64,000 nucleotides of DNA from Chryseobacterium sp. CH21 (GCF_004119445.1 NZ_QICI01000062.1:62001-126000), one strand, 5' to 3'. Counted from the first letter of the stretch, positions 48,583 to 57,380 are shown. Numbers and translations are program-made. Notes: generated by a model not told the origin, from the sequence alone.

Positions 48583-48909
48583 TCATGCTTCTCTTTTCTG
48601 ATAGGCTTTCATTACGCTTTCCAGCTTGTTGAACTTTTCGTCCCACATTTGGCGGAAAGGTTCTATAAAATCGGCTATTTCTTTCATTTTATCGGGATTA
48701 AGGTGATAGATAATTTCTCTGCCGTTTTGTTCAAATCTCAGCAGTTCACATTCTGTAAGGATCTGGAGATGCTTTGAAACGGTAGGTCTTGCCGTATCAA
48801 AATTGGAAGCTATAGCTCCTGCTGTCATTGACTGTGCTGCCACCAACATCAATATAGATCGTCTTGTAGGATCTGCTATCGCCTGAAATACATCTCTTCT
48901 TAAATTCAT
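48583..48909 (-). CDS. ArsR-family winged-helix repressor
   Basis: 108 residues. [20 protein letters not shown] at 4-23, the recognition helix region [20 protein letters not shown] near 32-51, and the wing [11 protein letters not shown] near 60-70. No metal-binding cysteines (the ELCVCD motif of metal sensors is missing), as in the SRPBCC-linked branch. Two operator-like inverted repeats flank and overlap its promoter. It leads a run of genes with SRPBCC, YdeI, DoxX and DUF4256 proteins, which it probably controls. Confidence 0.92.
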   Translation of the reverse strand: MNLRRDVFQAIADPTRRSILMLVAAQSMTAGAIASNFDTARPTVSKHLQILTECELLRFEQNGREIIYHLNPDKMKEIADFIEPFRQMWDEKFNKLESVMKAYQKREA

Positions 48910-48911
48910 TA

Positions 48912-48959
48912 TGTAGTTATTTGACTACAAATATATGTGTAGTTATTTAGCTACGCAAA
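48912..48959 (-). promoter_or_regulatory. ArsR promoter with two operators
   Basis: On the minus strand a TTTG at 48959-48956 is followed after 20 bp by TATATTTG (48935-48928), a good Bacteroidetes promoter. Two inverted repeats of the same plan lie around it: TGTAGT-TATTTG-ACTACA (48912-48929), covering the expected start of transcription, and TGTAG-TTATTTAG-CTACG (48938-48955), within the promoter spacer. The arsR ATG is 3 bp beyond the first. Confidence 0.8.
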
Positions 48960-48987
48960 TATTTTATAGGAAATTTTTGATTTCAAT

Positions 48988-49027
48988 AAAAAAAGCTCAA
49001 AAATGTAGGGAAATACACTTTTGAGCT
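48988..49027 (-). terminator. Terminator after prc
   Basis: Minus-strand stem AGCTCAAAAGTGTA / TACATTTTTGAGCT with one mismatch, then seven Ts (48994-48988). It separates prc from the arsR promoter. Confidence 0.8.
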
Positions 49028-49060
49028 CTGTAATTTTAAATATTGAATAAAGAAATCTGC

Positions 49061-51175
49061 TTACGATCTTACTTCAATATCTTCAACTATATGTATAGCT
49101 TCCTGCAGATACAGGTCTTTTTGCAGATTTTTAACCCATACTTCCGACTTGTTTTTGAATGCCGCATCGCTTTTTTCTCTTTCAATATCTTTTGGATATA
49201 GGGTGAATTTAAGACCACTTTCTAATGTTTTTAAAACTTTGAATTTATCATCCTCAGTTTTTCTCTGCTTCATCAGGTCGCTGTATTTTTGCATGCTCAG
49301 AGGCACTGTTTTTTCTTTACCCAGATTTTCTCTCCATTGGGCGTATTCAAGTAATAGCTTATAATTATCGTTTTTAGCAATTCGCTCTTCGCTTACTTTC
49401 TGCAAGGCTTGAATATTGAGAAAATTTCGTTTGTTGAAAGTTGTTCCCGGTATTTTATCCCAGGCTAATGCATAATCATCATATTTTTCACCGATGTCTG
49501 CATAAGAAAAGACATCTTTCATCTGGATATCTGAGCTTACTCCTTTTCTCTGTGTAGACTCTCCGGTGATTCTATAATATTTCTGAATAGTGAGTTTTAT
49601 GGAACCAAAGTCTTCCTGACTATTGAGAAACCTGTTCAGATCTACAAATACCTGCACAGTTCCTTTTCCATACGATACTGGAGATCCCATGATAACTGCT
49701 CTTCCATAATCCTGCATTACACCGGATAAGATTTCTGCGGCAGAAGCAGATAATTCATTCTGTAGAATCACAAGCGGACCGTTCCAAATGGGAGCTTCAT
49801 TTTTATTTTTTAAAGTGGTAATCTTTCCATTTCCATCTTTTACCTGCACATAAGGGCCTGCATTCATGAAAAGTCCCATAATATCTCCAACTTCCGTTAA
49901 AGATCCTCCGGAGTTATTTCTAAGATCAAGAACAATTCCCTGGATGTTTTGCTCCTTAAGTTTGATGATTTCTTTTTTAATATCGTCAGAAGCGTTTCTT
50001 CCGTCTTTATCTTCAAAATCAGCATTGAATTTTGGTAAATTGATCAATCCGTATTTTTTATCAGATGCATTTACGATAATACTTTTAGCGAAAGTATCTT
50101 CAATTGATATTTCTTCGCGGAGCATTGTTACATCCTGAATAGTTCCGTCTTTTTTCTGTACCGTTAAAGTAATGGGTGATCCTTTTTCACCTCTGATTAA
50201 TTTGGTGGCTTCGCTGGAAAGCATATCCACAACATTTACAGGATCAGTATCGGGGGTAGATTTTATTTTTAAAATCTTATCACCTTCAGTCAGCTGCTTG
50301 GTCTTCCATGCCGGAGCTCCAATGGATAATGTACCGATATAAAGGTTTCCTTTCTTTTCCTGGATCACGGCACCTATTCCGATTATTTTTCCTGTGAAGT
50401 CCGTATCAAAATCTTTCTTCCCCTGTGGTGAATAATAATTGGTATGCGGATCAAAAATATGCGTATAGGCATTCATATATACGGTAAACCAATCCATTTT
50501 TTGTCTTTTTTTGAATCGGATAAATTTGTCTTCCAGAAGATCTTTAACGTTTTCTGTTGCCTTTTTTACCTTTTCATCCTGGCTCAGAACTTCAGGCTTA
50601 CTGTTGTTTTCTTTGGGAGTAGAATCTGCTTTCTTTTTTTCTTCACTTTTCCTGTTCATGGATTCTATTTCCTGAAGGATATTGTATTTCACATATTTCT
50701 TCCATTCATTATATTGCTGCTGCTTGTTGGCCGGGGCATTTTTCAGTTTGGGTTCCAAAGTCAGTATTTCATCTTCTTCCAGATTGATGGGTTTGCTGAA
50801 GATATCCTTGGTCATTTTATCAATTTCATCTATTCTTTGATACAATTTATCGACTGTCAGTTTATAAAAAGTCAAATCTCCGGTATTCAGATAATCATCC
50901 AGTTTGGTTTCGTATTTACGAAACTCATCCATATCAGATTGCAGGAAATAGGTTTTTGTAGGATCTATGGATTCAAAATACTGTTTATACACTTCTTTTG
51001 AATACGCATCATTAATAGGTTTGGGGCTGTAATGCAGATAAGACAAAATATTCTTGGTATTGACCATAATGATCTGCATCTTTTCTTCTTCATTGATGGG
51101 AGGACGAAAACCGAACACACAAAATGTAAGCGGAAGAAGCAATAAAAAACGAACGGTTTTAAAATTTTTCAACAT
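49061..51175 (-). CDS. prc: Carboxy-terminal processing (tail-specific) protease, S41 family
   Basis: 704 residues, exported. A long N-terminal helical domain (about 30-225), a PDZ domain (about 240-330: IGAVIQEKKGNLYIGTLS, then GAPAWKTKQLTEGDKILKI), and the S41 catalytic domain with NNSGGSLTEVGDIMGLF near 420 and the serine in LQNELSASAAEILSG near 470-484. The lysine lies in SPVSYGKGTVQVF. It degrades or trims periplasmic proteins from the C-terminus. The length fits Prc (Tsp) rather than the short CtpA forms. It is transcribed alone. Confidence 0.93.
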   Translation of the reverse strand: MLKNFKTVRFLLLLPLTFCVFGFRPPINEEEKMQIIMVNTKNILSYLHYSPKPINDAYSKEVYKQYFESIDPTKTYFLQSDMDEFRKYETKLDDYLNTGDLTFYKLTVDKLYQRIDEIDKMTKDIFSKPINLEEDEILTLEPKLKNAPANKQQQYNEWKKYVKYNILQEIESMNRKSEEKKKADSTPKENNSKPEVLSQDEKVKKATENVKDLLEDKFIRFKKRQKMDWFTVYMNAYTHIFDPHTNYYSPQGKKDFDTDFTGKIIGIGAVIQEKKGNLYIGTLSIGAPAWKTKQLTEGDKILKIKSTPDTDPVNVVDMLSSEATKLIRGEKGSPITLTVQKKDGTIQDVTMLREEISIEDTFAKSIIVNASDKKYGLINLPKFNADFEDKDGRNASDDIKKEIIKLKEQNIQGIVLDLRNNSGGSLTEVGDIMGLFMNAGPYVQVKDGNGKITTLKNKNEAPIWNGPLVILQNELSASAAEILSGVMQDYGRAVIMGSPVSYGKGTVQVFVDLNRFLNSQEDFGSIKLTIQKYYRITGESTQRKGVSSDIQMKDVFSYADIGEKYDDYALAWDKIPGTTFNKRNFLNIQALQKVSEERIAKNDNYKLLLEYAQWRENLGKEKTVPLSMQKYSDLMKQRKTEDDKFKVLKTLESGLKFTLYPKDIEREKSDAAFKNKSEVWVKNLQKDLYLQEAIHIVEDIEVRS

Positions 51176-51622
51176 ATAATATGATTGTGCTTTTAATTGA
51201 AAACTATACTTGTTTTGTTGCTATTAATTGATGTATTTTCAATTTTTTGCTTAAAAATAGTAGTAAACAAGAGCTTTCAATGTGCTTTTATAAAAATCAT
51301 GTGAATGTATGAAAAATATTGATAATAAGTAGTTGTGGAGTAGTATTTTAAGATAAGTTTATGGTTTAGTGGAATTACAGAGAAGTAGGTATAGCAATAC
51401 GGCTTTCAGGCAGGAGATAAAATACTGGTTACCGTATGCAGAAACCAGATTATCCTGGAAAGGGCAGTGGGTTATGAAAGATAAATATTTAGCAAATGTA
51501 AAATGATGAAAAAGAGCAATGTAATTGCATTTCCTCCTGTATTATTGAATTAGGAGGTAGATAAATTTCTCTATATCGAGAATATTTTTTTATATTTAAA
51601 AAATAATTATAATATTTAAAAA
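51176..51622. other. Gene-poor spacer with a possible 45-codon remnant
   Basis: 447 bases between prc and the toxin-like lipoprotein. Most is AT-rich. A plus-strand frame from a GTG at 51369 to 51506 encodes 45 residues with a protein-like composition (RQEIKYWLPYAETRLSWKGQ near its middle). I do not recognise it, and it has no promoter. It may be a gene remnant. No promoter for the following gene was found. Confidence 0.3.
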
Positions 51623-52741
51623 GTGAAGCACAAATTGAGAAAGTGTATTTACGTCCTATTTCTAATAATAGGACTTTCTTCTTGTAGAGAAGAGGAAACA
51701 GCATTAGAAAGTAAAAAGCAAGAAAAAACATTTAGACTTTTTAATAAAGAAAGTTATAAACAATCCAAAATATCTAAAGAAAGTCCCTTTTTAAGCAAAT
51801 CTTATGCTTTAGATTTTTTACAAGCTTATTACTCTTATGATCTAAAAAATGGGACAAACTACACAGGACTTAATATAAAGTCACCAATTTCAAATTCATA
51901 CATTAATTTCATAGTACATTCTCAAATAATTGAAAATAAAGAAGGGAATTTATATATGTATTTTCCGGTAATGAAGAATGAAAAAGTTTCTGATATTTAT
52001 TTTTCTTCTATTAATAAAGAAAATACTATTCTAGGATTATATAAGCTAAAAAATACTATCCCCGAATATAATGATATATTTTCGGCATTTGAGAGGGTAT
52101 TTAATCGTTCTAATAGGAACATGTTTTCTAGAGGCCAAGGAGTTACAGATATTGAGGAAGTTGTAATTACAGGTCCTTCAAACCCTTCAGATGATATGGG
52201 TATAATAGGCCCGGGACAATGCGAAATGTATGGGCAATGTAATAATAACGGAGGTGGAAATGGTTCTTCTGGAGGCTCTGGTGGAGGCGGAGGAGCTGGA
52301 GGAACAACTGCGACAGCTGGAGCAGCGGACGGAATACTTGAAGTTCCTTCAGCGAGAGAATTAGCATGGTTATTAATAAATACATCTGCAGCTGAAAGAG
52401 ATAAAATGAGGGATAATGTAAAAAAAGCCAATCTTTATGCAAATACTCAACCAGGATTCCATAATGGTCTTGGTGATGCTTTGAGACATTCTCTATGGTC
52501 CGCTTTAGACGCTGCAGATCTGGGATTGAATAAAGCCAAAGATTTTCATACCTTGCATGAAACTGCAAATCCTGCTTCCGATGGTTCAAATGCTATGGAT
52601 TTACACAATAATCAATGGGGATTTAATTGGTATTCACAGAATGGGAACCCGGATAATAACATAGATAAATTTCTTTATGATTTTTTGCAGCAGTTAATAG
52701 CGGACAAATTCAAACTCAACCTAATCAATAATGAGAAATAA
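51623..52741 (+). CDS. Toxin-like lipoprotein with DUF6973-type C-terminal domain
   Basis: 372 residues from a GTG. The signal has a lipobox ending at C21 (LFLIIGLSSC). A variable domain (about 22-170) is followed by VTDIEEVVITG (174-184), which looks like a TonB box. A Gly/Ser/Asn-rich linker (209-236) leads to a C-terminal domain (about 240-372) with conserved-looking NGLGDALRHSLWSALDAADL, H312-E313 and DLHNN (326-330), as in DUF6973. The layout of anchor, linker and compact His-rich end domain recalls polymorphic toxins. It overlaps the next lipoprotein gene by 11 bp, so the pair is translated together. Confidence 0.65.
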   Translation: MKHKLRKCIYVLFLIIGLSSCREEETALESKKQEKTFRLFNKESYKQSKISKESPFLSKSYALDFLQAYYSYDLKNGTNYTGLNIKSPISNSYINFIVHSQIIENKEGNLYMYFPVMKNEKVSDIYFSSINKENTILGLYKLKNTIPEYNDIFSAFERVFNRSNRNMFSRGQGVTDIEEVVITGPSNPSDDMGIIGPGQCEMYGQCNNNGGGNGSSGGSGGGGGAGGTTATAGAADGILEVPSARELAWLLINTSAAERDKMRDNVKKANLYANTQPGFHNGLGDALRHSLWSALDAADLGLNKAKDFHTLHETANPASDGSNAMDLHNNQWGFNWYSQNGNPDNNIDKFLYDFLQQLIADKFKLNLINNEK

Positions 52742-53294
52742 CGAGAGTACCAGATCTATATTTTTTATATTACTATTCTTTCTATTTTCCTGTAAAGGAC
52801 AAAATAATCCGGAATGCTTGATAAAACTTAAAGAAAGGCTGTCTCCAAAAATAAATGCTGAAAATAAAATTGGAGAAGTGATTAACTTAAAAGAAGATAC
52901 TCAGTGTTTTGATTGGGATTCTTTACTTATTATGATGCCAATTTCTTTGAATGAGGAAACAGAAAAAGAGTTAGGAATGAAATTACCCATAGGTGATGAT
53001 TATACCTGGGAATCCGATAATACCTCAATGTTTTTATTTGTGAAGAATAAAAAAGTTGTTTATTCTATGCTTCAAAAAGCAACTGTAGACAGAGAAACTT
53101 ATGATGCAGCCCAAACAATAAGAGCTTATTATTTTCTTAATCTACTTAACTCCTATGGAAAAGGAAGGTACTATGTTATCATTCCAAAAGAGAAGGCTGT
53201 ATTTGAAACTTATCCTATGATATATCATGATAAGGATGGTAAAGAAGTGAGCAATCCTAAGTTTGGCCTTGGTGTAAAGGTGAAGGGAAACTAG
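52731..53294 (+). CDS. Small lipoprotein, possible partner or immunity protein
   Basis: 187 residues with a lipobox (FFILLFFLFSCKGQ, Cys21). The rest is a mixed alpha/beta domain with CFDWDSLLIMMPISLNEETE near 60-80 and YDAAQTIRAYYFLNLLNSYG near 123-142. No family recognised. The start lies inside the end of the toxin-like gene (11-bp overlap), a common arrangement for effector-immunity or enzyme-inhibitor pairs. Immunity is inferred from position only. Confidence 0.6.
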   Translation: MRNNESTRSIFFILLFFLFSCKGQNNPECLIKLKERLSPKINAENKIGEVINLKEDTQCFDWDSLLIMMPISLNEETEKELGMKLPIGDDYTWESDNTSMFLFVKNKKVVYSMLQKATVDRETYDAAQTIRAYYFLNLLNSYGKGRYYVIIPKEKAVFETYPMIYHDKDGKEVSNPKFGLGVKVKGN

Positions 53295-53338
53295 AATAAT
53301 AAATGAAGATATACTTTAATTTCCCAAAAGAATAATAA

Positions 53339-53377
53339 AAAAATCCTAGATTAATGAGGGGGATCCGGGATTTTTCT
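53339..53377 (+). terminator. Possible terminator after the lipoprotein pair
   Basis: AAAAATCC and GGATTTTT can pair across a loop of about 20 bases, followed by Ts. The stem is imperfect and the loop large. Confidence 0.4.
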
Positions 53378-53394
53378 ATTTCCTTAATTCTCTT

Positions 53395-53515
53395 AAACCT
53401 TAATCAATTCTTAATGGTTCAAATATTTTATTAGAATTTTTAAACGCAAAGCTTTCAGAGGAAGGCTTTTTATTTTAGAGAGCTAAGATTGGCAAGTGAA
53501 CTTGCCTGATGAAGC
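53395..53515. repeat. Dispersed repeat with GGCAAGT-GA-ACTTGCC hairpin and TGATGAAGC tail
   Basis: CTTAATGGTTCAAAT (53411-53425), ACGCAAAGC (53443-53451), then a perfect hairpin GGCAAGT-GA-ACTTGCC (53491-53506) followed directly by TGATGAAGC (53507-53515). It has the same plan as 23418-23490 but a different stem. Confidence 0.65.
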
Positions 53516-53533
53516 GATGTGGATGGTTTTTCT

Positions 53534-54298
53534 TTATTGTTTTATAAAAACGCCGATATATTTTCCGGCGTATTGCACAACGGAAGTCTTAATATTCTTT
53601 TTAATACAAAAATCCTGATAAGCAGAATTGTCGCCAATATCATCACTGATAAAGACTGCACCGGGTTTTAATCTTTTATAAATTTTATGATAGGCCCACA
53701 TTCTTCCATGATAACTTTTGTCAGAATCATAGTGGAAAACATCAAAAAAGGAGACTTTTTTTAGAATTTTAGGCAGAGATTCTCTATCCGCAAAATGAAA
53801 TAATTTCCAGAACTTTTTAAGAGTTTCAGGAACAACATATCCCACATAACGATCGCCATCCTGAGCAAGATAAGGCATATCTGAGCTATATAACGTACCG
53901 TTTCTTTTTTGAACCGAAAGCAATATGGCTAACGAAGACCATCCGTAAGCCACTCCGGTTTCAAGAACGTTTTGTGCTTTGGTAAATTCGCAGGCATAAT
54001 AAATAAGCTCCAGTGCACCAGAACCGCCCATTGTGATAGGACATTCTTTTTCTTTTAAGTTTGCTTTTTCCAGAGTATCAGCATACGCTTCTCTGAAATG
54101 ATCATTATCAATAGAGAAAAGTTTTGAAACTGCCTCTTTTTGAGATATTGCTATGGATGCAGCCCAGGAATTTGTTTTTACTTTTCCTCTAAACGGACTT
54201 CTTCTGCTTACCGTATTTTTAATGATTTTTCTGCCCAATTCAGGATAAAGAGCAGGTCTTTTAAGATAAGCTACAAATGTTTTGAGAACTGTTGACAT
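53534..54298 (-). CDS. Class I SAM-dependent methyltransferase
   Basis: 254 residues from the ATG at 54298. A longer frame to a TTG at 54364 overlaps the promoter. The SAM-binding motif I is NVLETGVAYGWSSLAILLS near 113-131, SSDMPYLAQDGDRY follows as motif II region, and LKPGAVFISDDIGDNSAY near 213-230 holds the later acidic motif, as in the Methyltransf_24-type O-methyltransferases. The N-terminal 80 residues are basic and helical. The substrate is unknown and the gene stands alone. Confidence 0.82.
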   Translation of the reverse strand: MSTVLKTFVAYLKRPALYPELGRKIIKNTVSRRSPFRGKVKTNSWAASIAISQKEAVSKLFSIDNDHFREAYADTLEKANLKEKECPITMGGSGALELIYYACEFTKAQNVLETGVAYGWSSLAILLSVQKRNGTLYSSDMPYLAQDGDRYVGYVVPETLKKFWKLFHFADRESLPKILKKVSFFDVFHYDSDKSYHGRMWAYHKIYKRLKPGAVFISDDIGDNSAYQDFCIKKNIKTSVVQYAGKYIGVFIKQ

Positions 54299-54325
54299 TT
54301 CATTGATTGCATTAAAGTTACAAGA

Positions 54326-54333
54326 CAAATGTA
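54326..54333 (-). promoter_or_regulatory. -7 promoter element of methyltransferase gene
   Basis: TACATTTG on the minus strand (TAnnTTTG), 28 bp before the ATG at 54298. This favours that start over the TTG at 54364. Confidence 0.5.
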
Positions 54334-54364
54334 TCTTAATAAAATCCGTATTGTATGTAGACAA

Positions 54365-54996
54365 TATTAATTTTGAAAGTAAATTTGTTTATAATTTTTT
54401 AATGACATTCCTGATGATTAATCAACAATAAATAATATATTTTACTTTAAATGTAAAGTTAAAGAGAAATATTTTTATTTTTTCTAGAGGACGAAAGGTA
54501 GGCAAATGAATTCACCCGATGAAGCGGGAGGTTATTTTTGAACCATTAAGAAGGCTTGAGGTTTTAAGCAAAATTAAGATTCAAATACATTTGAAAGAAA
54601 CATTGCGCTTTATGAATATCTTTAAATATCTCCTTAATTACTTACTTATTCTTAATGACTCAAATTCTTAGTTTCAATTTTGATTTTATTACACAAAAAT
54701 GGGCTTTTATGTGTTTATGGCTGAGACGGTTTCTTTATGGATAAGGTGAAGCTTTTTTCTTTACAGAAATGTCTGTCCAAAAATATATGGAGCACAGCCA
54801 TAAAAAGGGTGGTTTTTTTTTGCTTTTTCATGAGAGTAGGTATTGTTTTTTTTCAATAACACACTAAATAGTGTTTTGTTTTATTGGTGCAAATGTATAA
54901 AATAATTGTATAAACAGAAAGATGAATTAGGCTAAATTACTGTAATAGTCTTTAATTGTCTATTAGGGGGCAAAAGCTCTACTCAGGAAATTCTTT
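54365..54996. repeat. Gene-free spacer with MITE-like inverted-repeat element
   Basis: About 630 bases without a gene. A degenerate hairpin with CGATGAAGC tail is at 54501-54525. Next, TGAACCATTAAGAA (54539-54552) and TTCTTAATGACTCA (54650-54663) are inverted copies with 12 of 14 positions matching and bound an AT-rich body of about 125 bp. Part of the arm also occurs at 53411-53425. The remainder is AT-rich, with a T-rich stretch near 54815-54850. Confidence 0.6.
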
Positions 54997-55004
54997 TATC
55001 TTTG
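54997..55004 (+). promoter_or_regulatory. -7 promoter element of ydcF
   Basis: TATCTTTG (TAnnTTTG), 42 bp before the ATG at 55047. It rules out translation start at 55002, which lies in the element. Confidence 0.5.
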
Positions 55005-55046
55005 TGGTCTCGATGTTTTCTATACATTAATCCATATTATTTTAAA

Positions 55047-55828
55047 ATGAAATTTTTACTAGATCTTTTATTCCGTGTTTTCCAGCTTTTTACAGAACCT
55101 TATTTCTTAGTATTTCTTGCGGTAGTCGTAATAGCGCTGTTAAAAAGAAAAAATAAGCGTAAAGGTCTGATAATTGGAATTTATATAGTGACAGTTCTAA
55201 TGATCATTATTATAGGAAACGGCTTTCTGGGAAAACTAACCTCCGGATATCTGCAGAAAAGTTATGTAAATACTTCTAATACTAAGAATACAGTTTCTCA
55301 GAATGCCGTTATTGTAGTTTTGGGAGGAGGGGTTGTAGATTTTGACAAAACAGAAAAATTACACACCATGTCTTATTCAAGAATTGTCACAGCTTATCAA
55401 TTGTATTATGAATACAGAAAAAATAATCTACCCTGTAAAATATTAATTTCCGGAAAAGGAAGAGGGCGGAAAAGTGAAGCAGAATTATTCAGTGAAAATT
55501 TCAAAAAATGGGAGTATCTGATGCTGATATTGTTAAAGAGGATAAAAGCATGAATACTTATGAAAATGCAAAGTATTCCAGCAAGATCGTAAAGCAGATG
55601 GCACCTTCCAGTGTATATCTGGTTACTTCAGGATTTCATATGAAAAGATCTGTTGCTCTGTTTCAGACATTTGGATTAAATCCTGTTCTGCAGGCATCAG
55701 ATTTTATCGATACTGAAATAACGATGTTTCCGAACAGCTATAATGCAGCATTTACATTTGTGATGCTGAAAGAAGTGTTGGGAATATGGCAGGTGAAATT
55801 GTACAATAGCTTGGGAATGAATGGATAA
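55047..55828 (+). pseudogene. YdcF/SanA-like (DUF218) envelope protein, one-base frameshift
   Basis: Two N-terminal membrane segments (FLVFLAVVVIALL; GLIIGIYIVTVLMIIIIGNG) precede a DUF218 domain with VVLGGGVVDF near 90-99 and SYSRIVTAYQLYYEYR near 109-124. The second half, in another frame, has MNTYENAKYSSKIVKQMAPS and VTSGFHMKRSVALF. Adding one A to the six-A run at 55503-55508 joins them as NFKKMGVSDADIV and gives 260 residues. Relatives act in envelope biogenesis. Both halves look fully conserved, so the break is probably a consensus error. Confidence 0.88.
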
Positions 55829-55860
55829 TATTATGTGATTTTTTAATCATAAAATGCATG

Positions 55861-55896
55861 AAACCGGGCACTTAAACTAACTTAAATGCCCGGTTT
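55861..55896. terminator. Bidirectional terminator between ydcF and EamA
   Basis: AAACCGGGCACTTAA (55861-55875) pairs with TTAAATGCCCGGTTT (55882-55896) with a single mismatch, between convergent genes. Confidence 0.9.
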
Positions 55897-55917
55897 TGGT
55901 TTAAATAAAATTGCTTA

Positions 55918-56787
55918 TTAATTTTTTTTCCTCAAAGAGATTAGCGTCTGTAAAATCACAGACGAAATAATAAATACCAATCCTATATAAAAAGAAAGAT
56001 TGACCTCTTTACTTTCTCCAAATAATAAAAAGGCCATAATAATAGCATACACAGGTTCCAGATTGTATGTTAAATTAACTGTGAAGGCGGGAATTTTCTT
56101 TAATACTTCTGCAAACATAACATATAAACCAACTGTACAAAAAAGTGATAAAACGCCCAAATAAGCAATGTTTTTCAAGTCAGGGACTATGCTATCTGAA
56201 TGAAAATAGGCGAGATATACGGGCAAAAATGCTCCCCAGCATAAAGTACCGGAAATCATCTGATAATAGTTGATCACTTTCGTATCAAAATGATTTACCA
56301 AACGTTTGTTATAAATCGTATAAAGAGCACCAAATGCCGATGAAAAGACGCCCAGAATAATTCCAAGTTGATAGGAGGTATCAAAATGAAATATCAAACT
56401 GATCCCTATAATTGTAAGTGTACTGAAAAGTAATTCTGAAAGCTTGAATTTCTCCTTATCAATTATTGGTTTGAATACTGCTGTGAAAAAGCTCGTCAGA
56501 CAGTAACATACGACACCAATGGATATATTGGCATATTTTATACTGGCATAAAAAAGGAGCCAGTGTAATGTAAGCAGCAATCCTGCTTTTGAAATCTGAA
56601 TTTTTCCCTGGAAAGGAATATCAGTCGGAATTCTCAAAAGCTTTAAGATAAAGAATAAAATAATGGAGGAGAAGAGGAGTCTGTACCATACCAGCAAACC
56701 TTCATTAAGAGTGATCAGTTTTCCGAATACGCCTGTAAATCCGGCCAGAATTACGGCCAGATGCAATAATAAATATGATTTTTTCAT
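55918..56787 (-). CDS. DMT-superfamily (EamA) transporter
   Basis: 289 residues with ten hydrophobic segments in two EamA repeats (the first begins LAVILAGFTGVFGKLITLNE; the second has LGIILGVFSSAFGALYTIYN; the end has VNLTYNLEPVYAIIMAFLLF). It exports an unknown metabolite. It is a different subfamily from the protein at 6802-7680: the first helix carries the GVFGKL signature instead of SAVSYGL. It is transcribed alone. The 197 bp upstream contain no clear promoter. Confidence 0.87.
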   Translation of the reverse strand: MKKSYLLLHLAVILAGFTGVFGKLITLNEGLLVWYRLLFSSIILFFILKLLRIPTDIPFQGKIQISKAGLLLTLHWLLFYASIKYANISIGVVCYCLTSFFTAVFKPIIDKEKFKLSELLFSTLTIIGISLIFHFDTSYQLGIILGVFSSAFGALYTIYNKRLVNHFDTKVINYYQMISGTLCWGAFLPVYLAYFHSDSIVPDLKNIAYLGVLSLFCTVGLYVMFAEVLKKIPAFTVNLTYNLEPVYAIIMAFLLFGESKEVNLSFYIGLVFIISSVILQTLISLRKKN

Positions 56788-56984
56788 TAGATAATGAACT
56801 GTAAAGAGTTGAATTAATATTTTTTTGAATAAGAAGCATAAGCACTTGGGCCGTTAATGAGTTAACGACATAAGTTTGCTTCAAATTAAATTGAAAATAT
56901 TAAGGTGCCGGAGGAGGCAGACAGTTCGCGCGGTTCATATTTATTTGTTGAGAGAGTCAAATATAGGAAAAATACGTTCTAAAT

Positions 56985-57380
56985 CTACATAAAAAATACA
57001 TTGAATTTATGCCCATCCGGATCTGCAAATACAAAACCGTAATAATTTTCTCCAAAGCTCTCAGGCTCTGAAACAATGGTTCCACCTGCATTTTTTACTT
57101 CTTCAGCCCAATCATCTACTTGATTTTTACTTTCTGCGGAAAGGGTGAATATAATTTCGTTAGAGCTTTTGGGATCTCCAAATTTCATGCTTTTTAGGTT
57201 GTTTTCTATGACGCTTTTTAAGAAAAAATGCATGATAAATTCATTTCCAGCCATAAAAAAGCTTACCAATTCATTAGAACTGTGTGGATTATTGGACTTG
57301 AATCCCAGTTCTGTATAGAATTTTTGTGTGCGTTCAAGATCCGCAACAGCCATATTAGCCCAGATCATTTTAGGTTTCAT
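56985..57380 (-). CDS. VOC family (glyoxalase/bleomycin-resistance fold) protein
   Basis: 131 residues, one VOC domain pair: MIWANMAVADLERTQKFYTE near 4-23, FMAGNEFIMHFFLK near 42-55, then NEIIFTLSAESKNQVDDWAE near 74-93 and YYGFVFADPDGHKFNVFF at the C-terminus. Such proteins bind metals or small molecules. The role here is unknown. Confidence 0.88.
   Translation of the reverse strand: MKPKMIWANMAVADLERTQKFYTELGFKSNNPHSSNELVSFFMAGNEFIMHFFLKSVIENNLKSMKFGDPKSSNEIIFTLSAESKNQVDDWAEEVKNAGGTIVSEPESFGENYYGFVFADPDGHKFNVFFM

Noticed and set aside
50444..51001. 185-codon plus-strand frame opposite prc
   Set aside because: It lies wholly within the well-supported prc gene on the other strand and is made of Phe/Ile-rich antisense translation.
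55002..55046. N-terminal extension of the YdcF-like protein
   Set aside because: It begins with a TTG inside the TATCTTTG promoter element.
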